From JAGOUU01 sp964387745 (GTDB lineage: Bacteria; Pseudomonadota; Gammaproteobacteria; JAGOUU01), in contig CAYLXL010000001.1 in NCBI GenBank assembly GCA_964387745.1, positions 62,001-126,000 of the forward strand: a stretch of DNA of 64,000 bases, written 5' to 3'. The position numbers and the translations under genes were made by a program. This document shows positions 1 through 8,773 of this stretch, piece after piece. Positions within the stretch are counted from its first letter, which is position 1, and every line of letters begins with the position of its first letter. The notes under the pieces were generated by a model. The model was not told the DNA's origin and made no database searches. It was given only the letters and a program-made list of their open reading frames with translations.

Positions 1-621
1 GGTGGTTCAAAAGTATCAACAAAATTAAGTGTTTTATTAAACTTATCTAAAAAAGTTGATAAATTAATAGTTGGTGGTGGCATAGCTAATACTTTTATTG
101 CAGCCAGTGGTTTAGCAATAGGTAAGTCATTATATGAGCCTGCGCAATTGACTATAGCCCGAACATTGTTACAAGAAATGAATGAACGTGGTAGACCAAT
201 TACTCTGCCAGTTGATGTGGTGGTTGCTAATGAGTTATCAGAAAATGCTGTAGCTCAAATCAAACCGATAAATCGCGTTGATAAAGATGATATGATTTTA
301 GATGTGGGGCCGGATACTATTAAGACGTTGCGTAGAGATCTTGAAGGAGCAGGCACCATTATTTGGAATGGCCCAATTGGCGTTTTTGAATATGAACAAT
401 TCTCTGCTGGTACTGGTGCTATGGCGATGAGCATTGCTAATAGTAAAGCTTTTTCGATTGCAGGTGGGGGAGATACGCTTGCTGCTATCGATAAATATGA
501 AATTGACAGTAAAATTGGATATATCTCTACCGGTGGCGGAGCTTTTTTAGAATTCGTTGAAGGGAAAAAATTACCATCAATTAGCATATTGGAACAAAGA
601 TGCCAAGACGTACTAAAATAG
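1..621 (+). CDS. pgk: Phosphoglycerate kinase, C-terminal part (5' end outside window)
   Basis: Phosphoglycerate kinase makes ATP from 1,3-bisphosphoglycerate in glycolysis. The frame is open from base 1 and gives 206 residues, about half of a normal PGK of ~390. It begins in a GGSKVSTKL segment and carries the C-terminal domain marks: VGGGIANTF, IIWNGPIGVFE and the nucleotide-binding GGGDTLAAIDK. The start codon lies upstream of the window. Its 3' end overlaps pyk by 22 bases in another frame, so the two are probably translationally coupled. No defect is visible in the part that can be seen. Confidence 0.97.
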   Translation, partial: GGSKVSTKLSVLLNLSKKVDKLIVGGGIANTFIAASGLAIGKSLYEPAQLTIARTLLQEMNERGRPITLPVDVVVANELSENAVAQIKPINRVDKDDMILDVGPDTIKTLRRDLEGAGTIIWNGPIGVFEYEQFSAGTGAMAMSIANSKAFSIAGGGDTLAAIDKYEIDSKIGYISTGGGAFLEFVEGKKLPSISILEQRCQDVLK

Positions 622-2033
622 TTGCGACCCTGGGTCCTGCAACCGATAATGAACAAGTGCTAAAAAATTTACTGTTAGCAGGAGTTGATGTTGTACGTAT
701 CAATTGTTCACACGGGACAACGCAAGACCAAATCAACAGAATAATGGCGGTAAAAAATATAGCAAAAAATAATAATCTTGATGTTGCTGTATTACTCGAT
801 CTACAAGGTCCAAAGATAAGAATCGCTAAATTTAAAAATAATTCTATAGTTTTAGAAAGCAATGCAATATTTACTTTAGATGCAGGTCTTGATGAGAGCG
901 ACGGCGATGAGCACCAAGTAGGGATTGATTACAAAAGTTTACCTAAAGAATTAAAAGCAGGTGACAAATTATTGCTAGACGATGGCCGTATTTCATTAGA
1001 AGTACGAAGCGTAAATAATAACAAAATTAACTGCCGTGTTATCAATGGTGGAGTTTTAACGAATAATAAAGGCATTAATTTATTGGGTGGTGGTTTAAGT
1101 GGTGATGTTTTATCTGATAAAGATAAAGAAGATATTAAATTAGCCGGTAAATATGATGTTGATTATGTGGCTTTGTCCTTTGTACGTAACAAAGCAGACA
1201 TAGATAAAGCAAAAAAATTATTATTAGCTAGTGGCAGTTCAGCTGGCATCATTGCCAAAATAGAACGTGCAGAGGCAATTACAGCATTAGATGAAATTAT
1301 TAAAGCCTCTAGTGGGGTAATGGTTGCTCGCGGTGATTTAGGTGTAGAAATTGGTGATGCTGAATTACCAGCGGTTCAGAAAAAAATTATTAATCGTGCT
1401 AGAGCTTTAGATAAAGTTGTCATTACCGCTACACAGATGATGGAGTCAATGGTGGATAATCTGACGCCTACTCGTGCAGAAGTTTTTGATGTTGCTAATG
1501 CAGTGATTGATGGCGCTGATGCAGTTATGTTATCAGCAGAAACTGCAACTGGTAAACACCCTGTAGAGGTTGTGCAAGCAATGGCGCGTATTTGCGTTGG
1601 GGCTGAAAAGTACCATGCCAGTATAAGTTCAAGACATCGTATAGAATGCACTTTTGAACGTGCTGATGAAGCAGTTGCAATGGCGGCTATGTATGTTGCG
1701 AATCATCTAGACGTCAAAGCTATTATTGCAATTACTGAAACAGGTGCAACACCTTTATGGATGTCTCGGATAAGATCAGGTATACCAATTTATGGGTTTA
1801 GTAGATTCGAAAAAACTATTCTAAAAATGAAGCTATTTAGAGGAGTTTATCCGATTCGTTTTGATCTTACTAAGCAAAAACGAGATATGGTTAATAAAAA
1901 TGCAATTGAAGAATTAATTAAGCTTAAAGTCGTAAAAAAAAATGACTGGATAGTTATGGCTCGGGGTGATTTCGTTGGCATTGAAGGCGGATGTAATACT
2001 TTAAAAATTTTAAAAGTAGGCGATATAAATTAA
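600..2033 (+). CDS. pyk: Pyruvate kinase
   Basis: Pyruvate kinase converts phosphoenolpyruvate plus ADP to pyruvate plus ATP, the last step of glycolysis. The 477-residue product is the usual length for the bacterial enzyme. It starts MPRRTKIVATLGPA, the family N-terminus with the substrate-contacting Arg. The catalytic Lys lies in IIAKIERAEA, followed by MVARGDLGVEIG and the ITATQMMESM signature. The C-terminal alpha/beta domain follows. The ATG sits inside the end of pgk, and fba follows 25 bases later, making a pgk-pyk-fba operon. The gene looks intact. Confidence 0.97.
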   Translation: MPRRTKIVATLGPATDNEQVLKNLLLAGVDVVRINCSHGTTQDQINRIMAVKNIAKNNNLDVAVLLDLQGPKIRIAKFKNNSIVLESNAIFTLDAGLDESDGDEHQVGIDYKSLPKELKAGDKLLLDDGRISLEVRSVNNNKINCRVINGGVLTNNKGINLLGGGLSGDVLSDKDKEDIKLAGKYDVDYVALSFVRNKADIDKAKKLLLASGSSAGIIAKIERAEAITALDEIIKASSGVMVARGDLGVEIGDAELPAVQKKIINRARALDKVVITATQMMESMVDNLTPTRAEVFDVANAVIDGADAVMLSAETATGKHPVEVVQAMARICVGAEKYHASISSRHRIECTFERADEAVAMAAMYVANHLDVKAIIAITETGATPLWMSRIRSGIPIYGFSRFEKTILKMKLFRGVYPIRFDLTKQKRDMVNKNAIEELIKLKVVKKNDWIVMARGDFVGIEGGCNTLKILKVGDIN

Positions 2034-2058
2034 GTAACGTAAATATTAGGAGTTTGAA

Positions 2059-3126
2059 ATGGCGTTAATTACAATGCGGCAGTTATTAGATCATGCAGCA
2101 GAAAACAACTATGGTGTGCCGGCATTTAATGTTAACAATCTAGAACAAATGCGAGCGATCATGTTGGCCGCACAAGAGACTAGAAGTCCAGTTATAGTAC
2201 AAGCTTCAGCGGGAGCAAGAAAATACGCAGGTCCTAGATTTCTAAAATATTTAATTACCGCTGCCGTAGAAGAGTTTCCAGATATCCCTGTTTGTATGCA
2301 TCAAGATCATGGTGGTTCACCTGCAGTGTGCCAGCAATCAATACAACTGGGTTTTACCTCTGTGATGATGGACGGTTCTCTGAATGAAGATATGAAAACA
2401 CCATCTACTTATGAATATAATGTTGCTACTACTAAATTAGCGGTAGATATGGCGCATGCTTGTGGTGTATCTGTCGAAGGTGAGCTTGGTTGTTTAGGAT
2501 CATTAGAAACGATGAAGGCCGATAAAGAAGATGGATCGGGTGCTGATGGTGTATTATCCAAAGAACAATTATTAACTGATCCGGAACAATCAGCAGATTT
2601 CGTTAAAAAAACTAAAGTGGATGCTTTAGCTATCGCCATTGGTACGAGTCATGGTGCTTATAAGTTTTCTAGACCACCTACAGGTGATATCTTAGCAATA
2701 GAAAGAATCAAACAAATTCACAAAAGAATTCCTAATACTCATTTGGTTATGCATGGATCATCTTCTGTTCCACAAGAATGGTTAGATATTATTAATAACT
2801 ATGGTGGTGATATGGGCAAAACTTATGGGGTGCCAGTAACGGAAATTCAGCAAGGTATTAAACACGGCGTACGCAAAGTTAATATTGATACAGATTTAAG
2901 AATGGCTAGCACTGGTGCTATTAGAAAATTCTTAGCCGAGTATCCAGCAGAATTTGATCCTAGAAAATATTTAGGGGTAGCAACCAAAGCAATGACTGAA
3001 ATCTGTAAGGCTCGTTATATTGCTTTTGGCGCTGAAGGCCAAGCAGAACGTATTAAGCCGTTATCTGTCGAAGAAATGGCGACGTTATATGCTAAAGGGA
3101 AATTAGATCCTGTAATTAATAATTAA
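2059..3126 (+). CDS. fba: Class II fructose-bisphosphate aldolase
   Basis: Zinc-dependent aldolase that cleaves fructose 1,6-bisphosphate to dihydroxyacetone phosphate and glyceraldehyde 3-phosphate, and runs in reverse in gluconeogenesis. The 355-residue product has the class II hallmarks: VPAFNVNNLEQ near the N-terminus, the metal-binding CMHQDHGGS at about residues 80-88, VEGELGCLGS, the phosphate loop VMHGSSSVPQEW, and GVRKVNIDTDLR. Length and layout fit the long (CbbA/type B) subgroup. A good ribosome site (TAGGAG) precedes the ATG by 7 bases. It is the last gene of the glycolysis operon. Confidence 0.96.
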   Translation: MALITMRQLLDHAAENNYGVPAFNVNNLEQMRAIMLAAQETRSPVIVQASAGARKYAGPRFLKYLITAAVEEFPDIPVCMHQDHGGSPAVCQQSIQLGFTSVMMDGSLNEDMKTPSTYEYNVATTKLAVDMAHACGVSVEGELGCLGSLETMKADKEDGSGADGVLSKEQLLTDPEQSADFVKKTKVDALAIAIGTSHGAYKFSRPPTGDILAIERIKQIHKRIPNTHLVMHGSSSVPQEWLDIINNYGGDMGKTYGVPVTEIQQGIKHGVRKVNIDTDLRMASTGAIRKFLAEYPAEFDPRKYLGVATKAMTEICKARYIAFGAEGQAERIKPLSVEEMATLYAKGKLDPVINN

Positions 3127-3160
3127 TATATACAATTAAATGTTCAGCTATTTGAGTTTT

Positions 3161-3236
3161 TGTCATCTTTGAGTCTAGTCGAAGGATCTTAATTAAGCTT
3201 TAGCTACTGAGATCCCTCGCAAAAGCTCGGGATGGC
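3161..3236. repeat. Imperfect inverted repeat between fba and lgt
   Basis: The left arm (3161-3190) begins tgtcatctttgag and ends gaaggatctt. The right arm (3209-3236), read on the other strand, begins tgccatcccgag and ends gagggatctc, so the arms form a long imperfect hairpin. Sequences of the type 'tcatcccgag...gagggatct' are common as dispersed intergenic repeats in many bacterial genomes. There is no T-run after the right arm, so it is not an obvious terminator. Only this copy was noticed in the window. Confidence 0.6.
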
Positions 3237-3292
3237 AGAGGTGGAGATTCTTATACGGTGAACGCATTGTACAAATAAAATAATATGTATTT

Positions 3293-4096
3293 ATGATTAA
3301 CTATCCACATATTGACCCTATAGCTTTAAATATTGGTCCTCTTGCCATTCATTGGTATGGCATTATGTATTTAGTGGGTTTAGCGGTTGGTTGGTTCTTG
3401 GGTTCTTATCGAATAAAAAGAAACTATTTGCCTTCTTCGTTAAAAAATTTTACGCAGACTGAATTTGGCGATTTATTATTATATATAGCTTTTGGTTTAC
3501 TGCTTGGCGGTAGATTGGGTTATATGTTTTTTTACAAAACATCGCTGTTATATACAGCTCCTACAGAGTTTTTTAAAATTTGGCATGGTGGCATGTCTTT
3601 TCATGGCGGATTAATTGGCGCGACGCTGGCCATACTTATTTTCTGTAAGCAACATAAATTAAATTTTTTTGCGCTAGCAGATTTTGTTGCACCATTGGCG
3701 CCACCTGCGTTTCTATTTGGCAGGATTGGTAACTTTATCAATGGTGAATTATGGGGCAAAGTTTCTGATGTCCCTTGGGCTATGGTCTTTCCACATGCTG
3801 GCCCTTTACCTCGCCATCCAACACAATTATATGAAGGTTTATTAGAGGGGGTTCTACTCTTTATTATCTTATGGTTATTTACTAATAATCCTGACAAGCA
3901 GCGTCCTTTAATGTCAGTCTCAGGATTGTTTCTAATTTGCTATGGTATATTTAGATGTTTAATTGAGTTCTTCCGAATGCCTGATCAGCATCTTGGTTAT
4001 CTAGCTTTTGATTGGTTAACTATGGGGCAGTTATTGTCTGTTCCGATGATTGTATGTGGTATAATCTTATTTATATTTGCTTATAGAAAAAAATAG
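3293..4096 (+). CDS. lgt: Prolipoprotein diacylglyceryl transferase
   Basis: Inner-membrane enzyme that moves diacylglycerol from phosphatidylglycerol to the lipobox cysteine of prolipoproteins, the first step of lipoprotein maturation. The 267-residue product is the usual length, with about seven hydrophobic segments. Signature regions are IHWYGIMYLVGL near the N-terminus, MSFHGGLIGA with the essential His, and GRIGNFINGELWG with the phosphatidylglycerol-binding Arg. thyA begins 19 bases downstream, as in many gammaproteobacteria. In E. coli rppH-ptsP lies directly upstream of lgt-thyA; here that pair is 38 kb away. Confidence 0.97.
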   Translation: MINYPHIDPIALNIGPLAIHWYGIMYLVGLAVGWFLGSYRIKRNYLPSSLKNFTQTEFGDLLLYIAFGLLLGGRLGYMFFYKTSLLYTAPTEFFKIWHGGMSFHGGLIGATLAILIFCKQHKLNFFALADFVAPLAPPAFLFGRIGNFINGELWGKVSDVPWAMVFPHAGPLPRHPTQLYEGLLEGVLLFIILWLFTNNPDKQRPLMSVSGLFLICYGIFRCLIEFFRMPDQHLGYLAFDWLTMGQLLSVPMIVCGIILFIFAYRKK

Positions 4097-4115
4097 AGAC
4101 AAAAGAGAAAAATAA

Positions 4116-4910
4116 ATGCGTGCTTACTTAAACTTAATGCAAGATATCTTAGATAACGGGTGTGATAAATCTGATCGTACTGGAACGGGCACAAAGTCAG
4201 TTTTTGGGCGTCAAATGCGTTTTGATTTAAGTAAGGGCTTTCCATTATTAACAACTAAGCAATTACACCTGAAATCGATTATTTATGAATTAATTTGGTT
4301 TTTGAAAGGTGATACTAATGTTAAGTATCTTAATGATAATGGCGTTACTATTTGGAATGAGTGGGCAAACGATAACGGTGATTTAGGTCCTGTGTATGGC
4401 AAACAATGGCGCTCCTGGCCAACAGCTGATGGTCAAGCAATTGATCAAATAACTAATGTAATTGCTGAAATCAGAAAGAACCCTGATTCAAGAAGATTAA
4501 TAGTGAATGCTTGGAACGTAGGAGTACTGTCCGAAATGGCATTACCGCCATGTCATTTATTATTTCAATTCTATGTTGCCAATGGTAAATTGTCATGTCA
4601 ATTATACCAACGCTCAGCTGATTACTTTTTAGGCGTGCCGTTTAATATTGCAAGCTATGCTTTATTAACGATGTTAATTGCTGATCAATGTAATTTGTTA
4701 CCGGGAGATTTCGTTTGGACAGGTGGTGATGTGCATTTATATCACAATCATCTTGAGCAAGCTCGCTTGCAGTTATCTCGTGAGCCATTGCCATTGCCGA
4801 CTTTAAAGATATTAAACAAGCCGGATGATATATCGTTATATAAATTTGAAGATTTCGCCTTAACTAATTATAAGGCCCATCCACATATTAAAGCAGCAGT
4901 AGCTGTCTAG
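4116..4910 (+). CDS. thyA: Thymidylate synthase
   Basis: Methylates dUMP to dTMP with methylene-tetrahydrofolate, giving dihydrofolate. The 264-residue product equals the E. coli length. The nucleophilic cysteine lies in ALPPCHLLFQFYV, and the phosphate-binding Arg lies in SDRTGTGT near the N-terminus. QLYQRSADYFLGVPFNIASY and FVWTGGDVHLY are also present. It sits between lgt and folA with short gaps, so its dihydrofolate product is recycled by the next gene. No anomalies were seen. Confidence 0.98.
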   Translation: MRAYLNLMQDILDNGCDKSDRTGTGTKSVFGRQMRFDLSKGFPLLTTKQLHLKSIIYELIWFLKGDTNVKYLNDNGVTIWNEWANDNGDLGPVYGKQWRSWPTADGQAIDQITNVIAEIRKNPDSRRLIVNAWNVGVLSEMALPPCHLLFQFYVANGKLSCQLYQRSADYFLGVPFNIASYALLTMLIADQCNLLPGDFVWTGGDVHLYHNHLEQARLQLSREPLPLPTLKILNKPDDISLYKFEDFALTNYKAHPHIKAAVAV

Positions 4911-4926
4911 TGAGAAAATAATCTCA

Positions 4927-5460
4927 ATGAATATTTCGATTATAGTCGCTATGTCGAAAAATTATGGCATAGGTAAAAATAATCAATTACCTTGGCATTT
5001 GCCCAATGATCTTAAAAGATTTAAACAGATTACTATGGGGCATCCCGTTGTGATGGGTCGAAAAACTTTTGAATCTATTTTGGTAGCTTTGGGTAAGCCA
5101 CTTCCTGGCCGAGATAATTTAATATTAACTTCAAGTCTTAAGTTTAATGAGGTTCCAAATAGCCAGGTAGGCGATTACCAGTGTTTTAATAATATAGATA
5201 CTTTATTAAAACATCTAAAAGCTAATTATGTTGATAAAGAAATCATGATTATTGGCGGCGCTGAAGTTTATAAACAATTCTTACCTCTCGCAAATAAAAT
5301 ATATTTAACCCTTGTTGATACAGTATTAGATGCAGATGTTTATTTTCCCGAGATTGATTTGAGCCTTTGGCAAAAAGTAGATAATCAAATTGAGAACTTA
5401 TGCGATCAAAAACATCAGTATAATTATAGTTTTATCGAGTATATAAAAGTTAACGATTGA
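4927..5460 (+). CDS. folA: Dihydrofolate reductase
   Basis: Reduces dihydrofolate to tetrahydrofolate with NADPH, partnering thyA immediately upstream (16-base gap). The 177-residue product has the family layout: ISIIVAMSKNYGIGKNNQLPWHLPNDL with the W-x-L/P-x-D substrate site, VVMGRKTFESI, the NADPH-binding IMIIGGAEVYKQFLP, and a C-terminal beta-strand region. It is slightly longer than the 159-residue E. coli enzyme. The following spacer is repeat-rich, so this is probably the end of the lgt-thyA-folA unit. Confidence 0.96.
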   Translation: MNISIIVAMSKNYGIGKNNQLPWHLPNDLKRFKQITMGHPVVMGRKTFESILVALGKPLPGRDNLILTSSLKFNEVPNSQVGDYQCFNNIDTLLKHLKANYVDKEIMIIGGAEVYKQFLPLANKIYLTLVDTVLDADVYFPEIDLSLWQKVDNQIENLCDQKHQYNYSFIEYIKVND

Positions 5461-5488
5461 AATGTTTGGTGCCGTAATGTTTGGTGCC
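5461..5488. repeat. Short direct repeat of 13 bases after folA
   Basis: The 13-mer aatgtttggtgcc occurs at 5461-5473 and again at 5476-5488, two bases apart. The second copy runs on into 'aggctcgcagcatgaca'. The string 'gtgccaggctc' recurs near 6536, so this looks like one member of a small dispersed repeat family. It begins directly after the folA stop codon. Confidence 0.55.
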
Positions 5489-5528
5489 AGGCTCGCAGCA
5501 TGACATCGCTTTTGATAAAGGATAATAA

Positions 5529-6422
5529 TTGAAAAAAGGTACAATAAATTCTGCTAAATTTACTCTATCTTATGTAGTTTGTGGAGAGGGCAAAGTCACC
5601 ATATTAGTCATTGGCAGTGCAGTCTATTACCCTCGTACTTTCTTAGGTGATTTATATAAGCATTTGAAATTTGTTTTTGTCGACCACAGAGGTTTTGCCA
5701 GCTGTAATAAAAAATGTATTGAAGAAGATTTCAGTTTAGAAAATATTATTACTGATATTGAAAAAGTCAGACAAGAATTAAAGCTAGGTAAAGTAATTGT
5801 GCTGGGTCATTCAGGTCATGGTTATATGGCTTTAGAATACGCTAAAAGATACTCTCAATATACAACTAAAGTGGTACTCATTGCCACTGGCCCATCTAAT
5901 AGCAGTCACAACCATCAGCTAGCACAAGAGTATTTTGATTCTCATGCGAGTACTGAAAGAAAGCAGACACAAACAAAATCCCTCGAAGATCTAGATGCTG
6001 CGTTAAAAGCAGACCCAAATAAAAGATTCATAACTTTTTGTATCAAATTAGGCCCGCGTAGCTGGTATGATTACAACTATGATGCGACGAGCTTATGGAA
6101 GGGTGTGAGTGTGAACATGCTGGCATTTGACTATTTGTGGGGTAAAGTTTTCGCTGCTATTGATATAACTCAAGGGTTAGAGAATTTTGATATTCCTGTT
6201 TTAGTTATTTTAGGTAAATATGATTATATAGTCGCGCCATATTATACTTGGGATAAAATTAAAGATAAATTCAAAAATATTCAGATACATGTATTCCAGA
6301 AAAGCAGTCATACTTCGCAGATGGAAGAGCCGGAAGAGTTTGCGAAAGTTTTAACCAATTTTATGGAAAAAATAACTCATAAGAAACCGGCCTCACAAGA
6401 TACTATCAGAAAGCTCTTATAA
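5529..6422 (+). CDS. Alpha/beta-hydrolase fold protein
   Basis: Probable alpha/beta hydrolase of unknown substrate. The 297-residue product has the nucleophile elbow GHSGHG (G-x-S-x-G) at about residue 99, an oxyanion-type stretch near the N-terminus, and FVDHRGFASC before it. A late ILGKYDYIV gives a candidate catalytic Asp, and SSHTSQMEEPEEFAKVL gives the catalytic His followed by the usual helix. The start is TTG, preceded by aaagga; no in-frame ATG lies near the N-terminus. No signal peptide or transmembrane segment is evident. Repeat-rich spacers lie on both sides, so it may be an accessory gene. Confidence 0.85.
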   Translation: MKKGTINSAKFTLSYVVCGEGKVTILVIGSAVYYPRTFLGDLYKHLKFVFVDHRGFASCNKKCIEEDFSLENIITDIEKVRQELKLGKVIVLGHSGHGYMALEYAKRYSQYTTKVVLIATGPSNSSHNHQLAQEYFDSHASTERKQTQTKSLEDLDAALKADPNKRFITFCIKLGPRSWYDYNYDATSLWKGVSVNMLAFDYLWGKVFAAIDITQGLENFDIPVLVILGKYDYIVAPYYTWDKIKDKFKNIQIHVFQKSSHTSQMEEPEEFAKVLTNFMEKITHKKPASQDTIRKLL

Positions 6423-6528
6423 TCAGAGAGTTATGAATTACTCCCGTCTAGTTCATTTAAACTGCTAAATATGTATTAAAGACACATATAATAGCCAAAA
6501 AATAAACTCTTTATTGATTTAGTTTAAA

Positions 6529-6593
6529 ACGATCAGTGCCAGGCTCCGAATGTTAGGCTCCGAATGTTACGTGTAACGATCAGGGCCAGGCTC
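6529..6593. repeat. Cluster of short repeats ('acgatcag-gccaggctc' units plus a 14-bp tandem duplication)
   Basis: Two near-identical 18-base units, acgatcagtgccaggctc (6529-6546) and acgatcagggccaggctc (6576-6593), flank and overlap a perfect tandem duplication of the 14-mer aggctccgaatgtt (6541-6554 and 6555-6568). Related strings occur after folA (5461-5492), after ptsP (about 43656-43675) and just before the dbpA fragment (about 45721-45736). The whole 6423-6732 spacer is otherwise AT-rich and contains no gene. Confidence 0.65.
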
Positions 6594-6615
6594 TGTAACA
6601 CTCTATAACATTTTG

Positions 6616-6635
6616 ATAGTATCATATGATACTAT
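6616..6635. promoter_or_regulatory. 20-bp perfect palindrome upstream of the VIT transporter
   Basis: The half site atagtatcat is followed directly by its exact reverse complement, a perfect 20-base palindrome about 100 bases upstream of the transporter start. A smaller hairpin (tttctat-taag-atagaaa, 6694-6711) lies between it and the gene. A palindrome of this length ahead of a metal transporter is a plausible repressor operator. It does not match the Fur consensus that I know, and no regulator gene is adjacent. Confidence 0.45.
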
Positions 6636-6732
6636 TAATAATATCAAATTATAAAAACACTATCTTTTGAAATCACAGTTAGTATTTTAAATATTTCTAT
6701 TAAGATAGAAAAATAAACACAGGCCAAAAACC

Positions 6733-7425
6733 ATGTACAGAACACATTATGAACGTCACAATCAGTCTCGTATCGGTTGGCTGCGCGCGGCAGTTATGGG
6801 GGCTAACGATGGTATCGTATCGGTAGCTAGCCTAATTTTAGGCGTTGCTGCTACTAATGCTGAACATAACACGGTTATTATAAGTGCTATCGCTGGTTTA
6901 GTAGCTGGAGCGATGTCTATGGCAGCTGGCGAGTATGTTTCTGTCAAGTCACAATTCGATCTTGAACAAGCTGATATAAAGTATGAAGAACAAGAACTTA
7001 AAACTAATAAAAAAGCAGAATTTAAAGAATTACAAAATATTTATATTGGTCGAGGACTTGATCCCGACTTAGCAGAGCAAGTTGCTAAGCAATTAACAGA
7101 GAAAGATGCATTGGCTGCTCATGTTCGCGATGAACTTGGTATTACTGATGCGGCTTCTGCGCAACCTTTATTAGCTGCGTTCATGTCGGCGTTTACATTT
7201 ACTCTTGGTGCAGGCTTGCCAGTATTGTCTGCATCATTAGCATCATCATCTAGTTTATTAATAGTAGTACCTTTAGCATCAATATTAGCTCTTGCACTTT
7301 TAGGTGGTATCTCTGCACTCTTAGGCGGTGCTTCTGTTTTGAAGAGTGTTATGCGTGTGAGTTTCTGGGGTGGGCTTGCAATGGCGGTTACAGCTGGTGT
7401 AGGTATATTATTCGGAGTTCAATAG
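6733..7425 (+). CDS. VIT/CCC1-family membrane transporter (probable iron/manganese)
   Basis: Member of the VIT1/CCC1 family, membrane proteins that move Fe2+ or Mn2+ out of the cytoplasm. The 230-residue product opens with a basic N-terminus and RAAVMGANDGIVSVASLILGV, the family's first transmembrane helix with its Asp. A second helix holds GAMSMAAGEYVSVKSQ, then a charged Glu-rich cytosolic loop of about 60 residues (the metal-binding region of the family), then three more hydrophobic helices. Metal specificity cannot be read from the sequence. A palindrome about 100 bases upstream may be its operator. The next gene is convergent. Confidence 0.9.
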   Translation: MYRTHYERHNQSRIGWLRAAVMGANDGIVSVASLILGVAATNAEHNTVIISAIAGLVAGAMSMAAGEYVSVKSQFDLEQADIKYEEQELKTNKKAEFKELQNIYIGRGLDPDLAEQVAKQLTEKDALAAHVRDELGITDAASAQPLLAAFMSAFTFTLGAGLPVLSASLASSSSLLIVVPLASILALALLGGISALLGGASVLKSVMRVSFWGGLAMAVTAGVGILFGVQ

Positions 7426-7454
7426 ATAGATAATTACGATAATAGTTTATACTT

Positions 7455-8651
7455 TTATCCAACATTAGCCGGCACAATATTTTTAAACTGTCTCACCCAA
7501 GGCTTTTTAATTTTGATATCAGCAGGCAGTTCTTCTAATAAAGCTTGATAGGCATCGCTAGGTTTATTATAAACTCCATATCCAGCACCGTACCAAGTTT
7601 GATTATTGTAAAGATAAGAAAAAGCTTTTACTTTATTTTGTAGATTATTATTTGTAATAAATTGCTCAATGTCGCTACGATTGTTGCTAGCATTAATTTG
7701 AATCGTAAAGTCTGACGGGTTTTGTTGTTGTAGCCAGCCAGTTGGTTTTGTAGCATCCACAAGCGAAGTTACAATATTATTTTCAGGTTCAGTAGTGTCT
7801 TTAAATTTATTTTCAGTATCTACGATGCTTATTTTATCTTCGTCAGGTTCATCATTAAATTCAGCAACTTCTTTCAATTGCTTAGCTTTAGCAGCTTCTG
7901 CAATTTTATTAATAATTTTTGCATCATTAGCACTGACTTTGATTGAGCTATCCCAAATGTCAGTAGCTTTTGATTTGTTCTTAGGCTTGGCTGCAACTTT
8001 TATAGGTCTCTTTTTTTCTCTGAGTTCAGTTTTTTTAGTAATCGATGCTTTTTCTGAAACTTCTGTTGTCGAGGCTGCCTCAGTTATTTTAGCTTCATCG
8101 AAGCCAAAGCCATGTGTTATTTTAGTTTTGCTTTGCAGGGGTTCTTGCTTTACAGTTTTAGTGTCTTCTAATAATTGATCAATAGCAGCATTAGTGTCAT
8201 CGTCATTATTATCAATAATTTTATTATTACTACTATTACTTAAGTCCGCGCCGTTATCTTTAAAAGCTAAGTAACTCGGTTTTTTGGTATCTACAACAAA
8301 GGTTGATTTAGCAATCATGAATTGTCTTAATGCTCTAATTGCTGGTTTATAACCGAGATCGGCTGATTTACGGATGTAGTCTTGAGCAATGACATTATTT
8401 TTGTCTACTCCAAGTCCATAATAGTATTGATAACCTAAAGCATACATGGCTTCTTTGTTATTTTTCTCAGCTAGTAGTTTTAAGTTTTTTAGACTGGCAT
8501 CATAATCTTTTTGATCAAAGTCATATTTAGCTTTTTCTATACGTTGATCATCAGTCAATTGTAGTTGTTGTTCTTCGGTTAAACTAAAATTCTCAGAGCA
8601 AGCAGTAAGTGAGATTAGAATAAAAAGCGCAGGAATTATTTTTAGTTTCAT
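7455..8651 (-). CDS. Lipoprotein with Sel1-like repeats and a C-terminal SPOR domain
   Basis: Probable envelope lipoprotein. The 398-residue product has a signal sequence ending in a lipobox (SLTAC, Cys at about 18). After it come roughly two tetratricopeptide/Sel1-like repeats, recognisable as EAMYALGYQYYYGLGVDKNN and the following YIRKSADLGYKPA. A long Lys/Glu/Thr-rich low-complexity middle follows. The last ~75 residues look like a SPOR domain (FTIQINASNNRSDIEQFI to the C-terminus), a fold that binds denuded peptidoglycan at division sites. A division or envelope role is inference. It is transcribed alone, divergently from the next gene. Confidence 0.75.
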   Translation of the reverse strand: MKLKIIPALFILISLTACSENFSLTEEQQLQLTDDQRIEKAKYDFDQKDYDASLKNLKLLAEKNNKEAMYALGYQYYYGLGVDKNNVIAQDYIRKSADLGYKPAIRALRQFMIAKSTFVVDTKKPSYLAFKDNGADLSNSSNNKIIDNNDDDTNAAIDQLLEDTKTVKQEPLQSKTKITHGFGFDEAKITEAASTTEVSEKASITKKTELREKKRPIKVAAKPKNKSKATDIWDSSIKVSANDAKIINKIAEAAKAKQLKEVAEFNDEPDEDKISIVDTENKFKDTTEPENNIVTSLVDATKPTGWLQQQNPSDFTIQINASNNRSDIEQFITNNNLQNKVKAFSYLYNNQTWYGAGYGVYNKPSDAYQALLEELPADIKIKKPWVRQFKNIVPANVG

Positions 8652-8773
8652 AACTAGGAAAGGTCATAATAAATTCAATATAATACATTATAGTGGCCTC
8701 ATGTGCTAAAATAAAGATTAATATCAGGTAAGGTAAACTAACAAAAAATAATAAAATAGCAGGAAGCTTAAAA

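Noticed and set aside
255..656. Minus-strand open frame over pgk/pyk
   Set aside because: It lies antisense to two clear enzymes whose codon pattern and motifs explain the sequence.
7795..8178. Plus-strand hydrophobic frame inside the SPOR lipoprotein
   Set aside because: The antisense of a Lys/Glu/Ala-rich low-complexity region reads as hydrophobic residues; the lipoprotein on the minus strand has a lipobox and SPOR domain.
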